A stretch of 64,000 nt of DNA, taken from contig NZ_AUFV01000001.1 in NCBI RefSeq assembly GCF_000426685.1, forward strand, positions 434,001 to 498,000, in the 5' to 3' direction. Origin of the DNA: Solimonas flava DSM 18980 (GTDB taxonomy: Bacteria; Pseudomonadota; Gammaproteobacteria; Nevskiales; Nevskiaceae). Made by a program: the position numbers and the translations under genes. Every line of letters starts with the position of its first letter. Positions within the stretch are counted from its first letter, which is position 1. Positions 40,634 to 50,096 of this stretch are shown in pieces. Under the pieces are notes generated by a model. It was not told the origin of the DNA. It saw only the letters and a list, made by a program, of their open reading frames with translations, and made no database searches.

Positions 40634-42445
40634 TCAGTGGAAGTGAGCGTAAACCCGCTCGGCCAGCGTGCGCGACACGCCGTCGACGCGCGCCAGATCG
40701 TCGACCGACGCGCGCTTGAGCTGGGCGAGTCCGCCGAAGGCCTTCAGCAGCGCGCGCCGCCGCGCCGGGCCGAGGCCTTCGATCGCCTCCAGCCCGGAGC
40801 TGACGCGCGCCTTGTCGCGACGGCCGCGATGGCCGGTGATCGCGAAGCGATGCGCCTCGTCGCGGATGCGCTGGATCAGGTGCAGCGCCGGCGAGTCCGG
40901 CGGCAGCGTCAGGCCGTGCTCGCGCTCGGGCAGGAGCAGTTCCTCCAGGCCCGGCCGCCGGGTCGGTCCCTTGGCGATCGCCACCACGCGCTGATCGCCG
41001 ATCTCCAGCTCGTCGAGCGCTTCGAGCGCGGCATTGAGCTGGCCCTGGCCGCCGTCGATGAACAGCACGTCCGGCGCCTGCCCCTCGCCGTTCTTGAGCC
41101 GCGCGAAGCGGCGCTGCACGGCCTGCTTGATCGCCGCGTAATCGTCGCCGGGCGTGACGCCGTCGATGTTGAACTTGCGGTAGGCGCTCTTCAGCGGCCC
41201 TTCCTCGTTGAATACCACGCAGGACGCCACCGCCTTCTCGCCCATGGTGTGCGAGATGTCGAAGCACTCCAGGCGACGCGGCGGCGCGTCGAGTTCGAGC
41301 GCGCGCTGCAGCTCGATCAGACGCTGATCCATGCTCGCCGCCTCGACGAGACGCGTCGACAGCGCCTGCGCAGCGGTATTCAGCGCCATCTCCAGCAGGC
41401 GACGCTTGGTGCCGCGCTGCGGCTGGCCGATCGAAACCTTGCGTCCGGCCCGCCGCCCGAGCACTTCTTCGAGCAGTTCCTGCTCGTCGACCGCATGGCT
41501 GACGAGGATTTCCGGAGGCGCCGGCTGTTCGAGGTAGTGCTGGCTGATGAAGCTCTCGAGCAGTTCCCCCGGCGGCGTATGCGCGGCGTGGCGCGGGAAA
41601 TGACTGCGATGGCCGAGGTTGACGCCATCGCGCACGCTCATCACCACCACGCAGCTCGACGACGCATGCTCGGCGACGACGACCAGATCGAGATCATCGG
41701 CGCCGCCGCTGATGACGCGGCTTTCGCGCACGCGCTTGAGGGCGGCGATCTGATCGCGCAGGCGTGCCGCCAGTTCGAAATCGAGTCGGTCGGCAGCGTT
41801 CTGCATGCCGACCGCGAGTTCGCCGGCCAGCTCGTCGGCCTTGCCTTCGAGCAGGCGCTCGGCCTTGTGCAGTTCGCCGGCGTAATCGGCCTCGCCGATC
41901 AGGCCGACGCAGGGCGCCGAGCAGCGCTTGATCTGGTGCTGCAGGCACGGCCGGTCGCGGTGCGCGAAGAAGCTGTCGCGGCAGGGGCGCAGCTGGAACA
42001 GCTTCTGCAGCGTGTTGAGCGTCTCGCGCACGGCGCTGGCCGACGGGAACGGGCCGAAATAGCGGTCGTGCCCGGTCTTGGCGCCGCGGTAATAGCTGAT
42101 CCGCGGATAGCGATGCGCCGAGAAGCGCACGTACGGATAGCTCTTGTCGTCGCGGTACATGACGTTGTACCGCGGCCCGAACTCCTTGATGAGGTTGGCT
42201 TCGAGCAGCAGCGCCTCGTCCTCGGTCCGCGTCACCGTGACCTCGACGCGGCGGATCTGCGACACCATGGACTCGATGCGCGGATTGCCGCTGGCGCGCA
42301 GGAAATAGGTGCCGACGCGCTTCTTGAGGTTGCGCGCCTTGCCGACGTACAGCAGCTCGTCGCCGGCGCCGAACATGCGGTACACGCCGGGCTGCGTCGT
42401 CAGCTGCTGGAGGAAACTGCGGTGGTCGAAACGATCGTTGGACAT
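40634..42445 (-). CDS. uvrC: Excinuclease ABC subunit C
   Basis: The protein is about 603 aa. An N-terminal GIY-YIG nuclease (PGVYRMFGAGDELLYVGKAR), a UVR domain (LEGKADELAGELAVGMQNAA), the RNase H-like C-terminal nuclease (ECFDISHTMGEKAVASCVVF, DVLFIDGGQGQLNAALE) and a C-terminal helix-hairpin-helix (LGPARRRALLKAFGGLAQLK) are all present. It makes both incisions in nucleotide excision repair. Start 42445 fits the family; an in-frame ATG at 42472 lies upstream of a strong hairpin, and the only GAGGG candidate ribosome-binding site is inside that hairpin. Confidence 0.95.
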   Translation of the reverse strand: MSNDRFDHRSFLQQLTTQPGVYRMFGAGDELLYVGKARNLKKRVGTYFLRASGNPRIESMVSQIRRVEVTVTRTEDEALLLEANLIKEFGPRYNVMYRDDKSYPYVRFSAHRYPRISYYRGAKTGHDRYFGPFPSASAVRETLNTLQKLFQLRPCRDSFFAHRDRPCLQHQIKRCSAPCVGLIGEADYAGELHKAERLLEGKADELAGELAVGMQNAADRLDFELAARLRDQIAALKRVRESRVISGGADDLDLVVVAEHASSSCVVVMSVRDGVNLGHRSHFPRHAAHTPPGELLESFISQHYLEQPAPPEILVSHAVDEQELLEEVLGRRAGRKVSIGQPQRGTKRRLLEMALNTAAQALSTRLVEAASMDQRLIELQRALELDAPPRRLECFDISHTMGEKAVASCVVFNEEGPLKSAYRKFNIDGVTPGDDYAAIKQAVQRRFARLKNGEGQAPDVLFIDGGQGQLNAALEALDELEIGDQRVVAIAKGPTRRPGLEELLLPEREHGLTLPPDSPALHLIQRIRDEAHRFAITGHRGRRDKARVSSGLEAIEGLGPARRRALLKAFGGLAQLKRASVDDLARVDGVSRTLAERVYAHFH

Positions 42446-42449
42446 GAAA

Positions 42450-42469
42450 ACGGCGCCCTCGGGCGCCGT
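42450..42469 (-). terminator. Terminator-like hairpin directly before uvrC
   Basis: On the minus strand ACGGCGCCC-GA-GGGCGCCGT is followed by TTTC and then the uvrC ATG. It can attenuate read-through from the gacA-like gene and also hide the GAGGG site for uvrC translation. Confidence 0.5.
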
Positions 42470-42495
42470 CATGGTACTGGAGCGCCGCGCCCGGT

Positions 42496-43152
42496 TTAAG
42501 CGGAGGGCTCCGCCTTGTCCTCGAGCAAGCCATAACGCATCGCCATGCGCGTCAGCTCGACGTCGTTGGAGACGTTGAGCTTCTCGAACAGCCGGTAGCG
42601 ATAGGTGCTGACGGTCTTCGGCGACAAATGCAGGCGATCCGAGATCTCCTGCGTCGAATAGCCCTTGGTCACCATCAGCATGACCTGGGTCTCGCGCTGC
42701 GAGAGCTGGTCGAACGGCGACGCCCCGCCCGGCCCCTTGACCAGGCTGGCGGCGAGGTTGCCGGCGACGTCGGCGGCCACGTAGTGCCCGCCGCTGTGCA
42801 CACGGCGGATCGCGGCGACCACTTCCTCGGCCGCCGAGTCCTTGCTGATGTAGCCGGCGGCGCCGGCCGCCAGCATGCGGCTCGGATACGGCTCCTCAAG
42901 ATGCATCGACACCACGATTACCTTGATCGCGGCATTGCGCTGGATCATGCGCCGGGTCGCTTCGAGGCCGCCGATGCCCGGCATGTTGATATCCATGAGC
43001 ACCACGTCCGGCGCCTGATTGCGCACCAGCTCGAGGGCCTCCTCCCCGCTGCTCGCCTCGGCGATCACCTCCATGTCGGCGGTTTCCTGCAGCACTCGGC
43101 GCAGGCCCGCTCGCACCAGACGGTGATCGTCGACCAGCATGATTCGAATCAT
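42496..43152 (-). CDS. gacA: GacA/UvrY-type response regulator
   Basis: The product is about 218 aa. The receiver domain (MIRIMLVDDHRLVRAGLRRV, phospho-Asp in VVLMDINMPGIGG, Lys in GAAGYISKDSA) is followed by a LuxR-type HTH (LSQRETQVMLMVTKGYSTQE then LHLSPKTVSTYRYRLFEKLN). Adjacency to uvrC is the gammaproteobacterial hallmark of GacA/UvrY, which is activated by a GacS/BarA kinase and drives RsmY/CsrB-type sRNAs. GGGAGGGG precedes the paired ATGs; the second (43152) is preferred for spacing. Confidence 0.9.
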   Translation of the reverse strand: MIRIMLVDDHRLVRAGLRRVLQETADMEVIAEASSGEEALELVRNQAPDVVLMDINMPGIGGLEATRRMIQRNAAIKVIVVSMHLEEPYPSRMLAAGAAGYISKDSAAEEVVAAIRRVHSGGHYVAADVAGNLAASLVKGPGGASPFDQLSQRETQVMLMVTKGYSTQEISDRLHLSPKTVSTYRYRLFEKLNVSNDVELTRMAMRYGLLEDKAEPSA

Positions 43153-43229
43153 CATCCCCTCCCAGAATGACATCCATGATAGAACGAATCGGACAACTCT
43201 CAACCTGAATGCCGCACAAGCCTCGCGGC

Positions 43230-43256
43230 AAAAACGGAAGGCCCGCAGCGCGGGCC
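43230..43256 (-). terminator. Intrinsic terminator after SRPBCC gene
   Basis: On the minus strand GGCCCGC-GCT-GCGGGCC is followed by TTCCGTTTTT, 24 nt beyond the stop at 43280. Confidence 0.7.
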
Positions 43257-43279
43257 GGCATCGCGACCGCAGGGGCGGC

Positions 43280-44311
43280 CTACTGCACCGGCCAGACGAT
43301 CTCCATCTGGCGCCGTTCGGCCGCCGTCGACGCCGGATCGCTCAGATAGCGCTCCCAGGCATCGCCGTGATCGGCGAGCCCGGCGGCCTGCTTGAATGCC
43401 TGCAGCGCCGCATAGGCCGGGCCGATCCGGTCGTACGCTCCGACGACGCGCTGCCGCAGCGCCGGGCCGGCGTAGCCCTGCACGAATCGGACCATTTCGT
43501 CGCCCGCCGCGGCCGGCGCGGCGGCGACCGGCAACGCCGCGTCGAAGCGCCAGTCGCGCGTCGCTTCATCGAAGCGACGGGTGATCGCCAGCGGCGGACC
43601 GACGACCTCGATCTGCTTTGCCGCCAGCGCGGCACGCAGGCGCGCATAGGCGGCGGCCAGCGCCGCCCGCACCGCCTCGTCGCTCGAACCCCGAACCTCG
43701 CCCGAAACCAGCGCCAGCGTCTGCGCCGGCACCTCGACCAGCGCAATCGTCGCCAGCGGATCGGCGCCGACGTCGGGCAGTGCGTCGACCATCGTCCTGA
43801 TCCGCTGCAGGCCCTGCTCGTAATCGGCGCCGACCCAGTCGTCGAGCTTCAGCGCCAGATAGCGGCCGAACAGGTCACCGTTGAGGTGGCTGTCGTAGCT
43901 CCAGGTGATACGGGCGCCGTCGCCGTCCGGCGCGATCGTCAGCGTCGACTCGCTGTCACTGCCAAAGCCCCCGAACACCAGCCGGCTGCGGATCTCGCGG
44001 TACGGCACCGCGGCGACGATGTCCTGGCTGCCGTGACCGACACTCGGGTGCTCGCTGCTCCAGCTGAGTTTGGCGCCGACGCCCCAGAGCGGCCCTTCGG
44101 CTGTGTACTGCGTGTTCGGATCGAGACCGGCCCATGGCGACCATTGCTGGAAGCGCCTGAAACTGTTCAGCGCCACGTAGGCCGTCGCGGGGCGGGCACG
44201 CACGGCGATCGAGCGCTCCAGATGCACGGTATCGGGTAGCGCCAGACCGATCGCGACGACGGCGATCACGGCGGCGAGCGTCGCCAGCACCAGGAACTTG
44301 AGCAGCCGCAT
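43280..44311 (-). CDS. SRPBCC (polyketide cyclase-like) plus GyrI-like domain protein
   Basis: The protein is 343 aa. An N-terminal membrane anchor or signal (LLKFLVLATLAAVIAVVAIG) is followed by an SRPBCC domain (VHLERSIAVRARPATAYVAL, FRRFQQWSPWAGLDPNTQYT, ITWSYDSHLNGDLFGRYLAL) and a C-terminal GyrI/effector-binding-like region (VEVPAQTLALVSGEVRGSSD, VGPPLAITRRFDEATRDWRF). Such proteins bind small hydrophobic ligands; the ligand is unknown. It is flanked by a terminator and a large palindromic element, so it appears monocistronic. Confidence 0.82.
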   Translation of the reverse strand: MRLLKFLVLATLAAVIAVVAIGLALPDTVHLERSIAVRARPATAYVALNSFRRFQQWSPWAGLDPNTQYTAEGPLWGVGAKLSWSSEHPSVGHGSQDIVAAVPYREIRSRLVFGGFGSDSESTLTIAPDGDGARITWSYDSHLNGDLFGRYLALKLDDWVGADYEQGLQRIRTMVDALPDVGADPLATIALVEVPAQTLALVSGEVRGSSDEAVRAALAAAYARLRAALAAKQIEVVGPPLAITRRFDEATRDWRFDAALPVAAAPAAAGDEMVRFVQGYAGPALRQRVVGAYDRIGPAYAALQAFKQAAGLADHGDAWERYLSDPASTAAERRQMEIVWPVQ

Positions 44312-44324
44312 GTATCCCTCCTAG

Positions 44325-44635
44325 GGCCTGTCGACGCCGATAGCGTCGCTGTCGTGACGCCCGGCGAGCCGCCAGGCTCCGGGTCCCCGGCCAAGAAAAA
44401 GGCGCGGGCCGCGCACCCGGGCGATACCCAGGCAGCGGCCTGCCGCGCCGCGCGGCGGTTCGCCAGACGGCGCCTCGAAGGAACCGGCTCCCCTCAATTG
44501 ATTTTGCCGCATCGCAGGCCGTTCGCTTCGCGAACGGCCTGGTCGCTCGTGTACATCCAGTGCATGTCGCTTCTTGTTCCTTGCGCTGCGGCAAAACGGA
44601 CTCGGCCGCAGCGACGCCATTCGCGCTAACAGGCC
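44325..44635. repeat. 311-bp nested palindromic element (MITE-like)
   Basis: The ends are inverted (GGCCTGT at 44325-44331; ACAGGCC at 44629-44635). Inside are GCGTCGCTG/CAGCGACGC (44343-44351, 44609-44617), TTTTGCCGCA/TGCGGCAAAA (44502-44511, 44587-44596) and a 12-bp hairpin CAGGCCGTTCGC-TTC-GCGAACGGCCTG (44515-44541). There is no transposase. It may be a miniature mobile element or a structured extragenic repeat. The end sequence recurs as the palindrome at 3649-3662. Confidence 0.55.
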
Positions 44636-44750
44636 TCGGGTGCGTCGCCGGCGGTGACGGCGCGCAGATGCTACCACCGGCGCCGCGACGCACCGTCGAC
44701 CGTCCGCGTGCGAAATCTCCGCTTCGTATCGTTCGTGTCGGCCGGAAACA

Positions 44751-44777
44751 GAAAGGGCCGCACGAGGCGGCCCTTTC
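44751..44777 (-). terminator. Intrinsic terminator of isocitrate lyase
   Basis: On the minus strand GAAAGGGCCGC-CTCGT-GCGGCCCTTTC is followed by TGTTTCC. An 11-bp perfect stem. Confidence 0.75.
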
Positions 44778-44853
44778 CGGGTTTCAGCACGAACACTGAC
44801 AGCGTCAGGGTTTCACACGTTCGGCGTGGGATTCCTCGACGCCGCCCGCTTCG

Positions 44854-46161
<1,308 letters not shown>

Positions 46162-46274
46162 TTGCAACATTCCTCACGGGGTGAAAGAAACGGATTCCGT
46201 AAGCCCTGTACGGACTCCCGACGGAGGTTTCAGTCACGGCGTCGGTGAGCGCGGCGGACCTATTGGGGGCCGGG

Positions 46275-46280
46275 ATTATA
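46275..46280 (-). promoter_or_regulatory. -10 element (TATAAT) of a likely aceA promoter
   Basis: On the minus strand a perfect TATAAT occurs about 115 nt before the aceA start. The hexamer at the -35 distance (ATGCAA) is poor, suggesting an activated promoter. Confidence 0.45.
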
Positions 46281-46319
46281 GCGATCAGGTTTTGGCATTG
46301 CATATCCGCCGGATCAGCA

Positions 46320-46682
46320 TCACGGTGTCTGGCCGGCCACTGCATTTCCCACTGTCGCGGAATCGAGACGCTCGCGATCGAGCGCCTGCAGTTCTTCCGG
46401 GCTCAGGCGGCCGTCGCCGTCGCGGTCGATCGCGTCGAAGCGCTGCAGCAGCACCCGCGGCAGTCCGGAGCCCGCCAGTTCCTCGCGCGACAGGCCGCGG
46501 TCGCCGTCGCGGTCGGCGGCGCGGAACTGCGCCTCGCGCTTGCGGGCCAGCTGCTCACGCCGCGCCTCCAGGGCCTGGCGGCGCGGCGCGTCGGCGCCCG
46601 GGGCCGGCTCGCCCGCCTGCGACGAGCCGCACGCCAGCGCGGCAGCGAGAACTGGCAAAATGAACGGCAGACGTCGGCACAT
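46320..46682 (-). CDS. EF-hand lipoprotein
   Basis: The product is about 120 aa. A signal peptide with a lipobox-like LAAALACGSS suggests lipidation at Cys19. Two EF-hand loops follow: DRDGDRGLSREEL and DRDGDGRLSPEEL, with the D-x-D-x-D/N-G-x-(x)-x-E pattern, so it probably binds Ca2+ in the periplasm or outer membrane. It is divergent from the ABC transporter operon with 40 nt between starts. Confidence 0.8.
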   Translation of the reverse strand: MCRRLPFILPVLAAALACGSSQAGEPAPGADAPRRQALEARREQLARKREAQFRAADRDGDRGLSREELAGSGLPRVLLQRFDAIDRDGDGRLSPEELQALDRERLDSATVGNAVAGQTP

Positions 46683-46722
46683 CGTGATCAGACCGGCGAA
46701 CGAAAACGAACTGAATTGTCCG

Positions 46723-47511
46723 ATGCCGCCCGCCGCGCCGCCAGCGCCGCCGGCGGCCTGTCGCCCGGACCCCAGCGCCGAACCTTCGAACGTGATCCAC
46801 GCCCGTGGCCTGACCAAGCTGTACCGCGGCGCCGAACAGCCGGCGCTGGCCGGCATCGACTTCGACGTCGCCGCCGGCAGCGTATTCGGCCTGCTCGGCC
46901 CGAACGGCGCCGGCAAGACCACGCTGATGTCGCTGCTGACCGGCATCCAGCGCGCGGACGCCGGACGGCTGACGGTCGCCGGCGCCGAGCTGCCGGCGCA
47001 GATCGACGCGCTGCGCCCGCTGCTCGGCTTCGCGCCGCAGGAGCTGGCCTTCTATCCGGCGCTGAGCGTCGACGAGAACCTGCGGCTGTTCGCGAAGCTG
47101 ACACCCGGCGCCGATGCCGCCAGCCGCGCGGCGGCGATCGCCACCGCCGACCTCGGCGCACACCTGCGCAGGCGCGCCGAGACGCTGTCGGGCGGCCTGA
47201 AGCGGCGCCTGAACTTCGCGATCGCCCTGCTCGGCCGGCCGCGCCTGCTGCTGCTCGACGAGCCGACCGCCGGCGTCGACCCGCAGTCGCGCAACTTCCT
47301 GCTCGAGCGCATCGCCGCGCTGCGCGCCAGCGGCGTGACCGTCCTCTACAGCTCGCATTACCTGGAGGAGATCGAGCGCATCTGCGACGCCGCGCTGCTG
47401 CTCGACCGCGGCCGCGTCGTCATGCACGGCGACATCGCCACGCTGCGCGGCGCGCACGCGCGCATCGAGGACGCCTTCCTGCAGCTCACCGAACGGACGC
47501 TGCGCGACTGA
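46723..47511 (+). CDS. ABC transporter ATP-binding protein (ABC-2 exporter type)
   Basis: The product is about 262 aa with an Ala/Pro-rich N-terminal lead. Walker A (LLGPNGAGKTTLM), Q-loop (GFAPQELAFYP), signature (LSGGLKRRLNFAIALL), Walker B (LLLLDEPTAGVDPQ) and H-loop (SSHYLEEIE) are all intact. It pairs with the permease that starts two bases after its stop. As first gene of an operon with an ACP and ketosynthases it probably exports the product of that cluster. Confidence 0.92.
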   Translation: MPPAAPPAPPAACRPDPSAEPSNVIHARGLTKLYRGAEQPALAGIDFDVAAGSVFGLLGPNGAGKTTLMSLLTGIQRADAGRLTVAGAELPAQIDALRPLLGFAPQELAFYPALSVDENLRLFAKLTPGADAASRAAAIATADLGAHLRRRAETLSGGLKRRLNFAIALLGRPRLLLLDEPTAGVDPQSRNFLLERIAALRASGVTVLYSSHYLEEIERICDAALLLDRGRVVMHGDIATLRGAHARIEDAFLQLTERTLRD

Positions 47512-47513
47512 CG

Positions 47514-48713
47514 ATGAACGCCCTGCTCGCCCTGTCGCTGAAGGAACTGCGTCTGCTGGCGCGCGACTGGCACGGCCTCGCCGTGCTGTTCGCCGTGCCG
47601 GTGCTGTTCATCCTGCTGCTGTCGCTGGCACTGCGCGATGCCTTCGATCCGGCCGCCAGCGCGCGTCTGCGCCTGCAGCTCGTCGACCAGGATCGCGGCG
47701 CGCTGGCGCGCCAGTTCGCCGCCGAGCTGAAGGCACTGCCCGGCGTCGAGTTCGACGCGCAGGCGCCGGTGCGCGTCACCGTACTGCCCGGCTTCTCCGA
47801 ACTGCTGGCGACGCGCGCCGACCTCGCCGCCGAACTGATCGCCGGCCAGGCCGAACCGGCCCTGCTGCAGATCGACTACGCCGCCAGCACGCTGCCGCAG
47901 ACGCGCGGACTCGCCGCCCTGAACGTGCGCGGCGCGCTGCTGCAGGTGCAGAGCGATTACCTGTTCCGCGAGGTGCTCGGCTACCCCGAAGCGCGCCGCG
48001 CCGAGCTACGCTTCCTCGGCGATCCGCGGCGGCTGCCGATCACCGAGGCCTTCCGCGACGGCGCCGGCCGCACGGTGGCGGCGCCGACCGCCGTGCAGCA
48101 GAACGTGCCGGGCTGGCTGATCTTCGCGATGTTCTTCGCGGTGATTCCGCTGGCCACCAGCTTCGTCGTCGAGCGCAGCCAGGGCAGCCTGCTGCGCCTG
48201 CGCGTGCTCGGCGTTCCGGCCGGCACGCTGCTGCTGTCCAAGGCGCTGCCGTACTACTGCGTCAATCTGCTGCAAATGCTGGTAATGCTGGCCGTCGGCA
48301 TCTGGCTGGTGCCGGCGCTCGGCGGCGACCGTCTCGATCCCGGCCACAGCGCGCTCGGCCTGTGGCTGCTCGGCAGCGCGACCAGCCTCGCCGCGATCGG
48401 CCTGGCGCTGTGCGTCGCGGTCACCGTGCGCACGACTCTGCAGGCGACGATCGCCGGCGGCGCGATCAGCCTGCTGCTCGCCGCGCTCGGCGGCGTGATG
48501 GTGCCCAAGCTGGTGATGCCGCCGGCGATGCAGACCCTGACCCAGCTGTCGCCGATGGCCTGGAGCCTCGATGGCTTCTCGCGCCTGCTCGTCGCCGGCG
48601 GCGGCGTGCACGACATCCTGCCGGCCGGCGGCGCGCTGCTGGCCTTCGCCGCGGCGACGCTCGCGCTCGCCGCGCTGCTCTACCGCCACACCGTGCAATC
48701 CCACCCTGGTTGA
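47514..48713 (+). CDS. ABC-2 type permease
   Basis: The protein is 399 aa. One N-terminal membrane helix (WHGLAVLFAVPVLFILLLSL), a large extracytoplasmic domain (~residues 45-190) and five more helices in the C-terminal half form the ABC2_membrane_3 layout (VPGWLIFAMFFAVIPLATSF, LLRLRVLGVPAGTLLLSKAL). It starts two bases after its ATPase gene and ends four bases before the ACP gene. Confidence 0.9.
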   Translation: MNALLALSLKELRLLARDWHGLAVLFAVPVLFILLLSLALRDAFDPAASARLRLQLVDQDRGALARQFAAELKALPGVEFDAQAPVRVTVLPGFSELLATRADLAAELIAGQAEPALLQIDYAASTLPQTRGLAALNVRGALLQVQSDYLFREVLGYPEARRAELRFLGDPRRLPITEAFRDGAGRTVAAPTAVQQNVPGWLIFAMFFAVIPLATSFVVERSQGSLLRLRVLGVPAGTLLLSKALPYYCVNLLQMLVMLAVGIWLVPALGGDRLDPGHSALGLWLLGSATSLAAIGLALCVAVTVRTTLQATIAGGAISLLLAALGGVMVPKLVMPPAMQTLTQLSPMAWSLDGFSRLLVAGGGVHDILPAGGALLAFAAATLALAALLYRHTVQSHPG

Positions 48714-48717
48714 TCCC

Positions 48718-48984
48718 ATGAAAGGCTCGCAAGACGCGGCGCTGAAGCTGCGCCTCAAGCAACTGATCGTTCGCGAAACGGACAAGGCCGTCGATCCGGC
48801 GACGGTGCCCGACGACCAGCCGCTGTTCGGGCCGAAGTCGGCGCTGGAACTCGACTCGGTCGACGGCCTGCAGATCTCGATGGCGCTGCAAGTCGAGTTC
48901 GGCCTGCGCGTCGAGGACCCCAAGCAGATGCGTCGCCTGCTCGCCGACGTCAACACGCTCGCCGACCACCTGCAGCCGCAATGA
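48718..48984 (+). CDS. Acyl carrier protein
   Basis: The product is 88 aa. The phosphopantetheine attachment site is LELDSVDGLQ with Ser47. It is more basic at the N-terminus than housekeeping AcpP and ends in a VNTLADHL helix. It lies inside a biosynthetic operon, so it is a dedicated carrier. Its stop overlaps the ketosynthase start by four bases. Confidence 0.9.
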   Translation: MKGSQDAALKLRLKQLIVRETDKAVDPATVPDDQPLFGPKSALELDSVDGLQISMALQVEFGLRVEDPKQMRRLLADVNTLADHLQPQ

Positions 48985-50096
48985 CGCGCGCGGTCTATCT
49001 GCGCGGCGCGCAGGCGCATTGCGCCGCCGGCGATGACGCCGCCGCGATCGCCGCCGCCTGCCGCGCCGACGCGCCGACGCCGGCCGACGTGCGCTTCCGC
49101 AGCCTCGGCAGCGAAATCACGCTGCCGTACTTCCGCGCCGCCGGCGTCGAGGCTGCGACGCCCGCTCTCGCCGCGCGGGCGCTCGGTGACGCCGATCGCG
49201 GCACACCGCGCCTCGGTCTCTACTTCGGCAGTTCCTCGGCCGGCATCGCCGCGCACGAGCGCGCCTACGTCGAGGCGCGCGCCGCCGGCCGCGACGATTT
49301 TCCGATCCGCTCGCCCGACCAGAGCCGCAGCGCGCGCCGCCTGCATGGCGCGCTCGGCCTGCGCGGGCCGTACTACACCCTGAGCACGGCCTGCTCGAGC
49401 GCCGCCAACGCCCTGCTCTACGCCGGCTTTGCGCTGCGCGACGGGGCACTCGACGAGGCGCTCGCGGTCGGCGTCGAGGAGGAGAACCAGGTTTCACAGC
49501 AGGGCTTCTTCAGCATGATGCTGGCGACGCGCGCGCGCAGCCGGCCGTTCGACGCGCGCCGCGACGGCATCGTGCTCGGCGAATGCGCTGCGGCGCTGCG
49601 CCTGTCGGCGACGCGCGGCACGGCGCGCTGGCAGCTGCTCGGCGGCGCCAGCCTCTGCGACGTCTCGCACCCGACCAATCCGTCGCCGCAGCGCATCGCC
49701 GACACCATCGCCGCCGCCCTGACCGACGCCGGCGTCGCGTCGCGCGAGGTCGCCGCGGTCAAGGCGCACGGCACCGGCACGCGCGCCAACGACCTCGCCG
49801 AAGCGCTCGGCCTGCGCCAGGTGTTCGGCGACGCGGTGCCGCCCTTCACCTCGCTCAAGCCGGTGTTCGGACACACGCTCGGCGCCTGCGGCGCGCTCGA
49901 GACCGCCGCCTTCGTCGCCTGCCTCGAACGCGGCTTCGTGCCGGCCACGGCCGGCTTCGAGGAAGAGGACGACGAATTCGGCATCGCGCCGCTGCGCGCG
50001 CCGGCGCCCTGGCGCGGCGGCATCGTCCTGCTCAATTATTTCGGCTTCGGCGGCAACAACTGCTCGCTGCTGCTGCGCGAGCTGCCGCCATGCTGA
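48981..50096 (+). CDS. Beta-ketoacyl-ACP synthase (KAS I/II type)
   Basis: The protein is 371 aa, shorter than FabF. The catalytic triad is intact: C138 in TLSTACSSAANAL, His in VKAHGTGTRANDLAEA and His in KPVFGHTLGACGALE. It elongates an acyl chain on an ACP. It overlaps the ACP gene upstream and the Cys-less ketosynthase-like gene downstream, which suggests a KAS-alpha/KAS-beta pair. Confidence 0.92.
   Translation: MTRAVYLRGAQAHCAAGDDAAAIAAACRADAPTPADVRFRSLGSEITLPYFRAAGVEAATPALAARALGDADRGTPRLGLYFGSSSAGIAAHERAYVEARAAGRDDFPIRSPDQSRSARRLHGALGLRGPYYTLSTACSSAANALLYAGFALRDGALDEALAVGVEEENQVSQQGFFSMMLATRARSRPFDARRDGIVLGECAAALRLSATRGTARWQLLGGASLCDVSHPTNPSPQRIADTIAAALTDAGVASREVAAVKAHGTGTRANDLAEALGLRQVFGDAVPPFTSLKPVFGHTLGACGALETAAFVACLERGFVPATAGFEEEDDEFGIAPLRAPAPWRGGIVLLNYFGFGGNNCSLLLRELPPC

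Larger units (their letters stand above)
44312..44853. other. 542-bp intergenic region with palindromic element and terminator
   Basis: It lies between the SRPBCC gene and the end of isocitrate lyase. It holds a nested inverted-repeat element (44325-44635), an unremarkable spacer, and the isocitrate lyase terminator (44751-44777). Short open frames exist in several registers but none has coding support. Confidence 0.6.
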
